From NCBI GenBank assembly GCA_002840555.1, contig PHBJ01000002.1, positions 62,001 through 126,000 of the forward strand: a stretch of DNA of 64,000 nucleotides, written 5' to 3'. Shown here piece after piece: positions 51,846 through 58,459 of this stretch. The position numbers and the translations under genes were made by a program. The DNA comes from Deltaproteobacteria bacterium HGW-Deltaproteobacteria-13 (GTDB taxonomy: Bacteria; Desulfobacterota; Syntrophia; Syntrophales; Smithellaceae). The notes beneath the pieces were generated by a model. The model did not search any database, was not told the DNA's origin, and worked only from the letters and a program-made list of their open reading frames with translations. Within the stretch, counting starts at the first letter, position 1; each line of letters begins with the position of its first letter.

Positions 51846-51968
51846 CTATTTTTCGCTTGCCGATTTTATCAATTTTAAAATCAAACCGATTCCATACCCG
51901 GTAAATCCGCAAGTTAGAACCATCCAAAAAAATGCGTCAAAAATTGCTTGAGCTTCTTCCGGCGTCAT
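51846..51968 (-). CDS. Tiny membrane protein, 40 residues (minor coat candidate)
   Basis: The frame reads MTPEEAQAIFDAFFWMVLTC then GFTGYGIGLILKLIKSASEK. It has an acidic N-terminal helix, a central membrane helix and a basic end, the plan of a small filamentous-phage minor coat protein. It lies three bases after the SSB-like stop and just before pVIII, matching the gene VII/IX position of M13. Confidence 0.7.
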   Translation of the reverse strand: MTPEEAQAIFDAFFWMVLTCGFTGYGIGLILKLIKSASEK

Positions 51969-51971
51969 AGC

Positions 51972-52295
51972 TTACACCTTAACTGCTGGTCTTTGTTTTT
52001 CTGCAACAGCTTGCGTTATTCCCAACATAGCGAGCCTTGATTTTTCTTCAACGACTGAAAGAAGAGTTATGTTTGAAAATATTTTTCCTTGATAAAGGCT
52101 TGCCTGTTCATATCCGCACGCTGTAATAGTATCACCGACTTTGAAGCCCCGATCGACCCATGACCTGACATAGCCGAGCCGCTTTCCATTATCGCCGTTG
52201 CTTTCAATCTGATACTTGAAAACTTTTTTTTTATTTTTCGTTTCGTCTTCTTTCGCTAAAGTGACAAGCCCTTGAACTATTAAAAGTGTATTCAT
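51972..52295 (-). CDS. Phage single-stranded DNA-binding protein (pV-like)
   Basis: A 107-residue protein with a beta-rich first half: MNTLLIVQGLVTLAKEDETK, VFKYQIESNG, RSWVDRGFKVGDTITACGYE and KIFSNITLLSVV. The order fits an OB fold, and the end is basic. Position between Rep and the coat genes is that of gene V, whose product coats the single-stranded progeny genome. Direct homology to known pV proteins could not be verified. A conserved GGAGAAATAA precedes the ATG. An alternative role is a general small DNA-binding protein. Confidence 0.7.
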   Translation of the reverse strand: MNTLLIVQGLVTLAKEDETKNKKKVFKYQIESNGDNGKRLGYVRSWVDRGFKVGDTITACGYEQASLYQGKIFSNITLLSVVEEKSRLAMLGITQAVAEKQRPAVKV

Positions 52296-52319
52296 GTTTA
52301 TTTCTCCTTAAATTAATTT

Positions 52320-52718
52320 TTATTTTTTTTTGATTCTAAAATCCCAGTCACATAATTCTTTTGTTACATACTTTGTGAGATAATAATCTGCACCTTTGTC
52401 CTTTTGATATCCTTCAACCTGTTCACGACCATACAAGGCCCGCCAAGCTTCGCCAAGCTGGCAGTACTTAAGATCACCAACGCCAGAGACCAACGCATGA
52501 CAATGCGTGTCAAAGCCGCTTTTAAAGCGTTCCACGGCCAAAAAATATTGTATGTTGTGTTTGTCATAGCCTTTACTTAAATTTTCAATCCATCTGTTAA
52601 AAGCTAGCTTTGCGTTTATTGTGTCCCTGATTCTACTCTTCGGTTTAAAAGTTCCGGTGAACCAAATTTCCCACTCGTAACTCTTAACCCATTCCGACAT
52701 TATATTTCTTACATTCAA
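52320..52718 (-). CDS. HUH-type rolling-circle replication initiator
   Basis: A short Rep of 132 residues. Motif I is FTGTF at 20-24, motif II is H72-C73-H74 in DTHCHALVSG (the HUH metal site), and motif III is the catalytic tyrosine region DYYLTKYVTK with Y112/Y113 and K116, Y117. The enzyme should nick the plus origin and stay attached through tyrosine to start rolling-circle replication. Typical phage or plasmid Reps are much longer, so this is close to the bare nuclease core; no helicase or DNA-binding extension is present. It leads the phage gene run behind the hairpin region. Confidence 0.87.
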   Translation of the reverse strand: MNVRNIMSEWVKSYEWEIWFTGTFKPKSRIRDTINAKLAFNRWIENLSKGYDKHNIQYFLAVERFKSGFDTHCHALVSGVGDLKYCQLGEAWRALYGREQVEGYQKDKGADYYLTKYVTKELCDWDFRIKKK

Positions 52719-52761
52719 TCGCTTCTTGTATTCTTCAATTCGTTATCACCCCCCTTCCCTA

Positions 52762-52926
52762 TTAAAACAATTTTTGTTGAGCCAATTTAACGTTGATTTT
52801 TTTCGGCAGCCACGTGCAACGAACAAGCCGCGCTTCTTTTATTTGTATAAAAACTTTTTCACATAAGACGCAGAGAGGGTTTTCTTTTGAATAATCATTG
52901 CAAATTTTATTTATAGTTTTTGGCAT
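52762..52926 (-). CDS. Small cysteine-pair protein of prophage, 54 residues
   Basis: The ATG at 52926 has AGAGG eight bases upstream; a longer frame from 53097 would run through the hairpin and is less likely. The product begins MPKTINKICNDYSKENPLC and has NPLCVLCEKVF plus a later cysteine in LVRCTWLPKK, suggesting a small zinc-binding fold of C-x2-C type. The protein is basic. The place ahead of rep suggests a replication or regulatory helper. No family recognised. Confidence 0.55.
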   Translation of the reverse strand: MPKTINKICNDYSKENPLCVLCEKVFIQIKEARLVRCTWLPKKINVKLAQQKLF

Positions 52927-52945
52927 TTTTAAAACCTCTGTTCTT

Positions 52946-52983
52946 AGCAAACCTTCGGTACAAGGAGAGACCGAAGGTTTGCT
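52946..52983. other. Perfect 14-bp inverted repeat (phage hairpin 1)
   Basis: AGCAAACCTTCGGT (52946-52959) and ACCGAAGGTTTGCT (52970-52983) are exact complements around a ten-base loop. With no T-run on either side it is more likely an origin, packaging or RNA-control hairpin than a terminator. Confidence 0.7.
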
Positions 52984-53134
52984 AAAATTCGGTACTCTAC
53001 TTTTTGTGTTTCCTGTCAAAATTCCTGCCAGTGCGCTGGGACGGCATGACCACGGCAGGGATATGTCAAATCCCCTTCCCTTTTGGCTTAAGATCAATTA
53101 AATTCAGTTCTAGTTTATTTGTATCATGTAAAAA

Positions 53135-53256
53135 CTTTCGCGCGTTTCCGGCGACCCCACGCGCGAAAGTAAGAGGATATTGAACAAAGTTACCCACAGC
53201 CGAAAGCCCCGCCGCAGTCAGCGAAACGCGGGGGCGTTCGTCTATGGATAACTTTG
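53135..53256. other. Phage intergenic region with two long hairpins (origin/packaging candidates)
   Basis: CTTTCGCGCGT (53135-53145) and ACGCGCGAAAG (53159-53169) form a perfect 11-base stem with a 13-base loop. Next, 53185-53256 is a long imperfect palindrome: outer arms CAAAGTTACCCACAG and CTATGGATAACTTTG match except for two wobble-compatible positions. An inner stem is formed by GCCCCGC and GCGGGGG. In filamentous phages such hairpins clustered in the intergenic region are the packaging signal and the plus and minus origins. Which is which cannot be told by eye. The stretch 52927-53495 holds no convincing gene. Confidence 0.75.
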
Positions 53257-53467
53257 ATGTATTATTATAAAGCCGGTTTAAGAAGTATAATGCGGCACTA
53301 GTCTTTTTCAGACCTACCGCTATCACCTTAAAAAACCGGCTTAAAAGGAAGCAAAACGTCAACGCAAATAAATATTGACATTTCGAGAGAAAAAAATTAT
53401 ATTTCTGACCGTAAGCGTTGAGCATTTTGATTCCCTAAGCAAGATAAAAATTCTTTAACGCTACACC

Positions 53468-53496
53468 ACCCCCGGCCACAACCGGGGGTTTGTTTT
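53468..53496 (+). terminator. Rho-independent terminator on the strand opposite to the phage genes
   Basis: ACCCCCGG (53468-53475) pairs with CCGGGGGT (53482-53489) around CCACAA, followed by TTTGTTTTTATT. The T-run is on the plus strand, so it would stop transcripts running against the phage genes. Confidence 0.75.
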
Positions 53497-53693
53497 TATT
53501 CTATGTCTTCAAATGTCTGAACACGTACTTTTTTAATATTCATTTTAACCAATCCACTACGAAAAAGTTCTTCTTCAACCTTCCCTTCTTTTATACGATT
53601 TAAAATCAAACGTTCAATGTCCTGTCTTGTTAATTTTCTATCATTACTACTTTGATCAACGTGCATAATTATCGAGGAAAAATATTTTGTCAT
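53496..53693 (-). CDS. Small unknown protein next to right attachment site, 65 residues
   Basis: Charged 65-residue protein: MTKYFSSIIMHVDQSSNDRK, then a likely helix LTRQDIERLILNRIKEGKVEEELFRSG and the end VKMNIKKVRVQTFEDIE. No membrane segment or known motif. It is the most upstream frame of the phage transcription direction, beside attR. The place fits an early regulator such as a repressor or excision-control protein. The fold looks helical but no clear helix-turn-helix can be claimed. Confidence 0.6.
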   Translation of the reverse strand: MTKYFSSIIMHVDQSSNDRKLTRQDIERLILNRIKEGKVEEELFRSGLVKMNIKKVRVQTFEDIE

Positions 53694-53827
53694 TATTCAA
53701 ATCTCCAATAAAACAAAATTTCATGCCATGAATGACATAAATAAAATTTTATGCAAGACTGATATTTTTTTAAATTACGGATTATAAATAGGGATATTGC
53801 TTTCGGTAAAAACCTAACGATATCAAG

Positions 53828-53855
53828 CAGATGCGTAACATATCTTATAGGACGT
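53828..53855. other. Right attachment site / dif-like XerCD site
   Basis: Left arm CAGATGCGTAA (phage-derived and degenerate), centre CATATC and right arm TTATAGGACGT, with the 20-base repeat at 53836-53855 identical to the left site. The right arm here should be the chromosomal one. Flanking DNA to 53966 holds no gene, only a short repeat-like tail (GGATTACCAC...CGCAATGACAAA). Confidence 0.78.
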
Positions 53856-53966
53856 AAGATCCAAATCTATATGTAAGTCAGGAAGGCTCTCAGAAGTTGT
53901 AAATAACTGAAATATGAAGATTATTGGATTACCACATTAACTTTCATTAATTCGCAATGACAAATA

Positions 53967-54932
53967 TTAAAGTCCGTCATCGGCCAGTTGCTGAACCAGT
54001 TTCATCTGGCGATCGGATAATTTCCTGGGAACTTCAACATTTATTTTTACGTATTGATCCCCCTTGGGAGCTCCTTTTAATCCCGGTACGCCATAACCCT
54101 TCATTCTGATCTTGGTATTGTTCTGAGTGCCGGGACTGATCTTTAATCGCTTTACAGAGCCATCCAAAGTGGAAACATCAATAGTTGTTCCCAGAGCTGC
54201 CTGAGTGAACTTGATGGTTTTTTCGATATATAAATCGTTACCATCGCGGGCGAAGATCGGATGTGGCGAAACAGTTATATTTAAATATAAATCTCCGGCA
54301 GGCCCCCCATTAAAGCCGGATAGCCCTTTGCCGGGCAATCTAAGCTTTTTACCGCTGCTGATTCCGGCCGGTATCTTTACATTGATATCTTCGACACGAT
54401 TTTCCAATTGAAAAGAAATCTTCTTATCGGCGCCGAATACTGATTCTTCTAATGATATTGATAAGTTATATTCTGCATCCTGTCCTTTTTGAGGCACATT
54501 TGCGTATTGCTGCCGGCCACCGCCCATGCCTCCCCCGCCAAATAGACCGGCAAAGGGATCTTCATAATCATCACGAGCGCCGCCGCCTCCCCTTCTGCTC
54601 GTCCGAAAAGTCGTCCGGCCTCCTCCTCTGGCTCCGCCAAAGCCGAAACCACGCAATATTTCATCCAGATCAAAGTCACGATAAATATCTTCCTGAGAAT
54701 ACTGCTGACGGAACTGATCCGCCGAACCGAATTGGTCGTATTCTCCTCGCTTTTTCTCGTCACTTAAAACGGCGTAAGCTTCGCTTATTTTCTTGAATTT
54801 TTCTTCCGCGCTTTTATTGTTGGGATTTTTGTCCGGATGCCATTTTAAGGCAAGTTTACGATAAGCTTTTTTTATTTCATCGGCTGATGCTTTTTTATCA
54901 ACGCCCAGAACCTGATAGTAATCTTCTGCCAT
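53967..54932 (-). CDS. Curved-DNA-binding/CbpA-like DnaJ co-chaperone
   Basis: A 321-residue type II DnaJ. The J domain (1-70) has KWHPDKNPN with the HPD that activates DnaK ATPase. A Gly/Arg-rich linker follows ([21 protein letters not shown]), then two C-terminal substrate-binding beta domains (about 150-305) with NISP-like [22 protein letters not shown]. The zinc-finger region of DnaJ is missing, as in CbpA. It opens the all-minus-strand region to the right of the prophage. Confidence 0.93.
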   Translation of the reverse strand: MAEDYYQVLGVDKKASADEIKKAYRKLALKWHPDKNPNNKSAEEKFKKISEAYAVLSDEKKRGEYDQFGSADQFRQQYSQEDIYRDFDLDEILRGFGFGGARGGGRTTFRTSRRGGGGARDDYEDPFAGLFGGGGMGGGRQQYANVPQKGQDAEYNLSISLEESVFGADKKISFQLENRVEDINVKIPAGISSGKKLRLPGKGLSGFNGGPAGDLYLNITVSPHPIFARDGNDLYIEKTIKFTQAALGTTIDVSTLDGSVKRLKISPGTQNNTKIRMKGYGVPGLKGAPKGDQYVKINVEVPRKLSDRQMKLVQQLADDGL

Positions 54933-54966
54933 ATTAACCCTTTATTACTCACTGATTTCCGTTAAT

Positions 54967-55548
54967 TTAAGCATCAATTCCCATTTGGAAAGCGTCTAAA
55001 TTCATTTTTATCAACTTTTCCGGAAATGATTTTTTAATAACATTTTGCCAGATGGATTGATCAATGTTCATAAGGTTGGATACCGCGCCCAAGAGAACCA
55101 CGTTTGCCGTCTTGATATTGCCCGCTTTCTGTGCCAGTTGGGCTGCGTCAAAACTTATGACTTTCCCGTAATTATTTTTTAAAAAAGCGATAGCGTCATC
55201 TGGATAAGACGCATCGCCCAAATTGACCGCCGGAGGATAAATTTCTTCCGTATTAACGACAATGGCGGCATCTTTTCTCAGAAATTTCAAATAGCGCAGG
55301 GCTTCCATTTTTTCAAATGAAACCAGAGTCTGTATACTTCCGGGTTCAGCCAGCGGAGAATAAACTTTCTTTCCGTAACGAACGTGACTGGTCACACAGC
55401 CGCCGCGCTGGGCCATGCCGTGGACTTCGCTTTTCTTTACATCCAGACCGGCTTCCATGATGACCTCGCAGATGATATCGCTTGCTCTTAAAATTCCCTG
55501 TCCGCCTACACCGGCAAATAATATGCTTTTTACTTCATTATCAGACAT
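54967..55548 (-). CDS. iorB: Indolepyruvate:ferredoxin oxidoreductase beta subunit
   Basis: A 193-residue gamma-type domain protein with FAGVGGQGILRASDII and SEVHGMAQRGGCVTSHVRYG, as in IorB. With IorA it converts aryl 2-oxoacids (indolepyruvate, phenylpyruvate) from aromatic amino-acid breakdown to aryl-acyl-CoA and reduced ferredoxin. It follows iorA by 19 bases. The pair is typical of anaerobes degrading or using amino acids. Confidence 0.94.
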   Translation of the reverse strand: MSDNEVKSILFAGVGGQGILRASDIICEVIMEAGLDVKKSEVHGMAQRGGCVTSHVRYGKKVYSPLAEPGSIQTLVSFEKMEALRYLKFLRKDAAIVVNTEEIYPPAVNLGDASYPDDAIAFLKNNYGKVISFDAAQLAQKAGNIKTANVVLLGAVSNLMNIDQSIWQNVIKKSFPEKLIKMNLDAFQMGIDA

Positions 55549-55567
55549 TTAAATATATTCCTCTAAT

Positions 55568-57331
55568 CTAACTTATAGCTCCGAATTTGCAAACCTGCTC
55601 ACATAAACCACACCCGTTGCAAAGGGTTTCATCAATGAAGGAAATACCTTTACGTTTAGAGCCTTCTTTTGTTACACCTTTCTTCCAGGAAATCGGCGGA
55701 CAATTTAAACCGAGACAGGCTTTGCATCCTTCGCATTTATCCGGATCAACTTTCAGCGCGGGTTTTGATTTAATCTTTGCCCGTTTAAACAAGGCGCACG
55801 GTCTTTGAGCAATAATAACCGAGGGGCCAGCCTTGGCCAGTTCTTCTTTAATGGCGCTTCTTGTTGCTTTCTGATCTATTGGATCAATAACCTTTATATT
55901 TTCAATTCCTAGAGATGAAATTAAATCCTTTAGGTTAACTTTTTTCGCCTCTTTTCCCATCAAGGTATAACCTGTTCCCGGATGCTCCTGCATGCCGGTC
56001 ATGGCGGTGGTGCTGTTATCCAGAATAATAATTAAAGCGTCACTGTTGTTATAAGCCATATTCAAAAGTGACGTAATGCCTGAATGCAGGAAAGTGGAAT
56101 CACCGATTACGCCGACAACCTTACCCTTCCCTTTTTCCTTTAAGGCCTTGCTCATACCGTGTGCCATGCCGATGCTGGCGCCCATGCAGATGCAGGAATG
56201 CAAACCTTCAAGCGGTTTCATATAAGACAAGGTATAACAGCCGATATCGCCGTGGACATAAACCTTGTGTTTTCTCAAAGCGTAAAATAACCCGCGATGC
56301 GGACAACCGGGGCAGAGGTTCGGCGGACGCGGCGCTAGACTTTCTTTGTAAGGAGAAACCGTTTCCTGAGGATTCTTTTCAATGGCGTTTTTAATAATTC
56401 CCGGATCAAATTCATTGGTATAAGGGAAAACGTCCTTGCCGCTGACAGAAATCCCCATGGCTTTGATCTGTTCTTCCAGGAAAGGATCCATCTCTTCGAC
56501 AACATATATTTTCTTAATTTTAGAGGCAAACTCGCGGATTAGTTTTTCCGGCAAGGGATAAACCATCCCCAGCTTCAGATAGGAATAATCGGGAAAAACT
56601 TCTTTAGCGTAGTTGTACGGCATTCCGGCGGTAATAATACCGACCTCGGAATTGTTGATTTCCATTTTGTTTTCAGGAAATGTTTCCACAAAAGCTTTGA
56701 GCGCCTTTTGACGTTTTTCTACTTCCACACGTCTGGTGCGGGCATTGATGGGAACCATGACATATTTTTCAGCGTCATAGGTAAAACCGGTTTTATCTAT
56801 GTATTTTTCCGGTTCCTTAAGAGTCACAACCGATTTGGAATGAGACATACGGGTTGTCGTGCGAAAAAAAACAGGGGTGTCGAATTTTTCGCTGATTTCA
56901 AAAGCGAGCTTGATATATTCTTTAGCCTCCGCCGCGTCGGACGGTTCCAGCATGGGAATTTTGGCAAATTTGGCGTAATTGCGGTTGTCCTGTTCATTCT
57001 GAGAACTGTGCAATGAGGGATCATCCGCGCTGACGATGACCAGCGCCCCATTCGTTCCGGTATAACTGACCGTAAAGATCGGATCGGCGGCAACATTCAC
57101 ACCAACGTGTTTCATAACCGCCATGGCCTTTTCCCCCGCCAGTGCGGCGCCAATAGCAACTTCCACGGCTACTTTTTCATTGGGTGACCACTCCGCGTAA
57201 ACACCTTTATATTTGGAAAATTCTTCCAAAATTTCCGTACTGGGCGTCCCCGGATAAGCGGCGGCAAACCTGACGCCCGCTTCATACGCGCCGCGGGCAA
57301 TCGCTTCATTTCCTGACATTAACACTTTCAA
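55568..57331 (-). CDS. iorA: Indolepyruvate:ferredoxin oxidoreductase alpha subunit
   Basis: A 587-residue fusion of alpha, beta and ferredoxin parts. The pyrimidine domain starts VLMSGNEAIARGAYEAGVRFAAAYPGTPS. The TPP domain has CPGCPHRGLFYALR and GDSTFLHSGITSLLNMAYNNS. The C-terminal part carries two [4Fe-4S] clusters, CEGCKACLGLNCPPI and CNGCGLCEQVCKFGA. It works with IorB on aryl pyruvates. The ferredoxin part serves the same purpose as the separate KorD of the other set in this window. Confidence 0.96.
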   Translation of the reverse strand: MKVLMSGNEAIARGAYEAGVRFAAAYPGTPSTEILEEFSKYKGVYAEWSPNEKVAVEVAIGAALAGEKAMAVMKHVGVNVAADPIFTVSYTGTNGALVIVSADDPSLHSSQNEQDNRNYAKFAKIPMLEPSDAAEAKEYIKLAFEISEKFDTPVFFRTTTRMSHSKSVVTLKEPEKYIDKTGFTYDAEKYVMVPINARTRRVEVEKRQKALKAFVETFPENKMEINNSEVGIITAGMPYNYAKEVFPDYSYLKLGMVYPLPEKLIREFASKIKKIYVVEEMDPFLEEQIKAMGISVSGKDVFPYTNEFDPGIIKNAIEKNPQETVSPYKESLAPRPPNLCPGCPHRGLFYALRKHKVYVHGDIGCYTLSYMKPLEGLHSCICMGASIGMAHGMSKALKEKGKGKVVGVIGDSTFLHSGITSLLNMAYNNSDALIIILDNSTTAMTGMQEHPGTGYTLMGKEAKKVNLKDLISSLGIENIKVIDPIDQKATRSAIKEELAKAGPSVIIAQRPCALFKRAKIKSKPALKVDPDKCEGCKACLGLNCPPISWKKGVTKEGSKRKGISFIDETLCNGCGLCEQVCKFGAIS

Positions 57332-57354
57332 AAACGTAAACCTCCAGACCAGCT

Positions 57355-58035
57355 TTAGCTAAGAGAAGATATTTTATGCTTGATAAAAATAAGCATGGCC
57401 GGATCAGTGGTCTTTTCCAAAGCTTTTTTATAATTATCCAATGCGTTCTTTTTATCATTCAGTTGTTCGTAGGTTCGGCCAATATTGCGAAAACCAATTG
57501 ATTCAAAACCGACATTGTCGCTTTTCTGTGCTTTTTCGAAATATTCCAGAGCTGATTTATAATCTTTCTTTGCCTCGTAACAATATCCCAGTGAGGTTAA
57601 AGCCAGAAATTTTATTCCGGCATTGTCGGATATTCTAGAAGAAACAAACTTTTTATAATCGGGAATGGCTTTATCAAAGTCTCCCAAATTATAATAAAGA
57701 TTACCTAAATGATAATGCGCCATCCGCGCGCTCCAGCTCTTGGGATATTTATCAATCAACTCCTGGTAAATCTTGATATTTTTCATGGCGTCTTCAGGGG
57801 TATCAACATTTTGAGCTATATTTTCCTGAGCCTTGGCATACATTTCTTTTGCGGAGGATTGATAATTGCTCCAGTACATATAAATACCAAATGCAATAAT
57901 CGCGGCTAAAACCACCGCCGTCACAATGGCGTAGAAGCGCTGCTTGTTTTCAGAAATATACTCGGTTATTTCATCTATGCTGGCTTGAAATGCGTCCGGT
58001 CCCTTTAAATCTTTTTTTGATAATTTTGCCGCCAT
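57355..58035 (-). CDS. TPR membrane protein, YfgM-like
   Basis: A 226-residue protein with a cytoplasmic N-terminus, one membrane helix (about 37-57, FYAIVTAVVLAAIIAFGIYMYW) and a periplasmic part with several tetratricopeptide repeats (YHLGNLYYNLGDFDKAIPDYKKF, LTSLGYCYEAKKDYKSALEYF, IGRTYEQLNDKKNALDNY). The plan equals YfgM, an ancillary subunit of the Sec translocon that holds periplasmic chaperones. It precedes the ior genes and follows a thioesterase gene by two bases, so these may be one transcript. Confidence 0.82.
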   Translation of the reverse strand: MAAKLSKKDLKGPDAFQASIDEITEYISENKQRFYAIVTAVVLAAIIAFGIYMYWSNYQSSAKEMYAKAQENIAQNVDTPEDAMKNIKIYQELIDKYPKSWSARMAHYHLGNLYYNLGDFDKAIPDYKKFVSSRISDNAGIKFLALTSLGYCYEAKKDYKSALEYFEKAQKSDNVGFESIGFRNIGRTYEQLNDKKNALDNYKKALEKTTDPAMLIFIKHKISSLS

Positions 58036-58036
58036 A

Positions 58037-58459
58037 TTATTCCCCTTTACTAATATTATATTTATCGGTCAAATCCAGAAGCAGTTTAGGTATTCTTCGT
58101 ATTCTGCCTTCGTTGTTGGTACAGGCGTGAATGGTATATCCTTCCGCAATCAGATTTTCTCCGTTTTCATCCCATATCCTGGAATTAAATCTGATACTCG
58201 CTCTCTTGATATAATCAAATCTTGTTTCAATCGTGAGAAGCTGATCGTACATCGCGAATTTCAGATAATTGCAACTGACCTTGATCAGTGGAAGATTCAG
58301 ACCCAGCTTTGCTACCTCCGTATAGGAGACGCCAATTTGACGCATAAACTCATTACGTCCGAATTCAAACCATCTTATGTAATTTGTATGATAAACGACC
58401 CCCATCGCGTCGGTATCCGCAAAAAGCACTCTGACTTTGGTGATATTATGAACCGGCAA
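58037..58459 (-). CDS. Acyl-CoA thioesterase, YbgC/4HBT family
   Basis: A 140-residue hotdog-fold protein with the signature VLFADTDAMGVVYHTNYIRWFEFGRNEFM, holding the catalytic aspartate of the 4-hydroxybenzoyl-CoA thioesterase class. The substrate may be a short acyl-CoA or acyl-ACP. In many bacteria ybgC lies with tol-pal, but here it sits between apgM and the TPR gene and overlaps apgM by 14 bases. Confidence 0.93.
   Translation of the reverse strand: MPVHNITKVRVLFADTDAMGVVYHTNYIRWFEFGRNEFMRQIGVSYTEVAKLGLNLPLIKVSCNYLKFAMYDQLLTIETRFDYIKRASIRFNSRIWDENGENLIAEGYTIHACTNNEGRIRRIPKLLLDLTDKYNISKGE

Larger units (their letters stand above)
48274..53855 (-). mobile_element. Filamentous phage (inovirus) prophage, about 5.56 kb
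   Basis: Between the 20-base direct repeats lie genes of a filamentous phage in canonical order on the minus strand: HUH Rep, ssDNA-binding protein, tiny coat protein, major coat pVIII, tiny coat protein, pIII-like adsorption protein, pVI-like minor coat, pI/Zot ATPase, plus three small unknown genes. A non-coding block with several strong hairpins supplies the probable origin and packaging signal. The repeat-to-repeat distance is 5562 bases, within the usual inovirus genome size. No integrase, transposase or secretin gene is present, so integration should use host XerCD and export a host secretin. All essential frames look intact, so it could be active. Confidence 0.92.

Noticed and set aside
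52927-53097. N-terminal extension of the 54-residue phage protein to 111 residues
   Set aside because: The extension crosses the perfect 14-bp hairpin and the internal ATG at 52926 has a good ribosome-binding site.
53066-53425. A 119-residue open frame on the minus strand in the phage intergenic block
   Set aside because: It runs straight through two strong hairpins, lacks a ribosome-binding site and has no domain-like composition; the frame is better explained by GC-rich palindromes.
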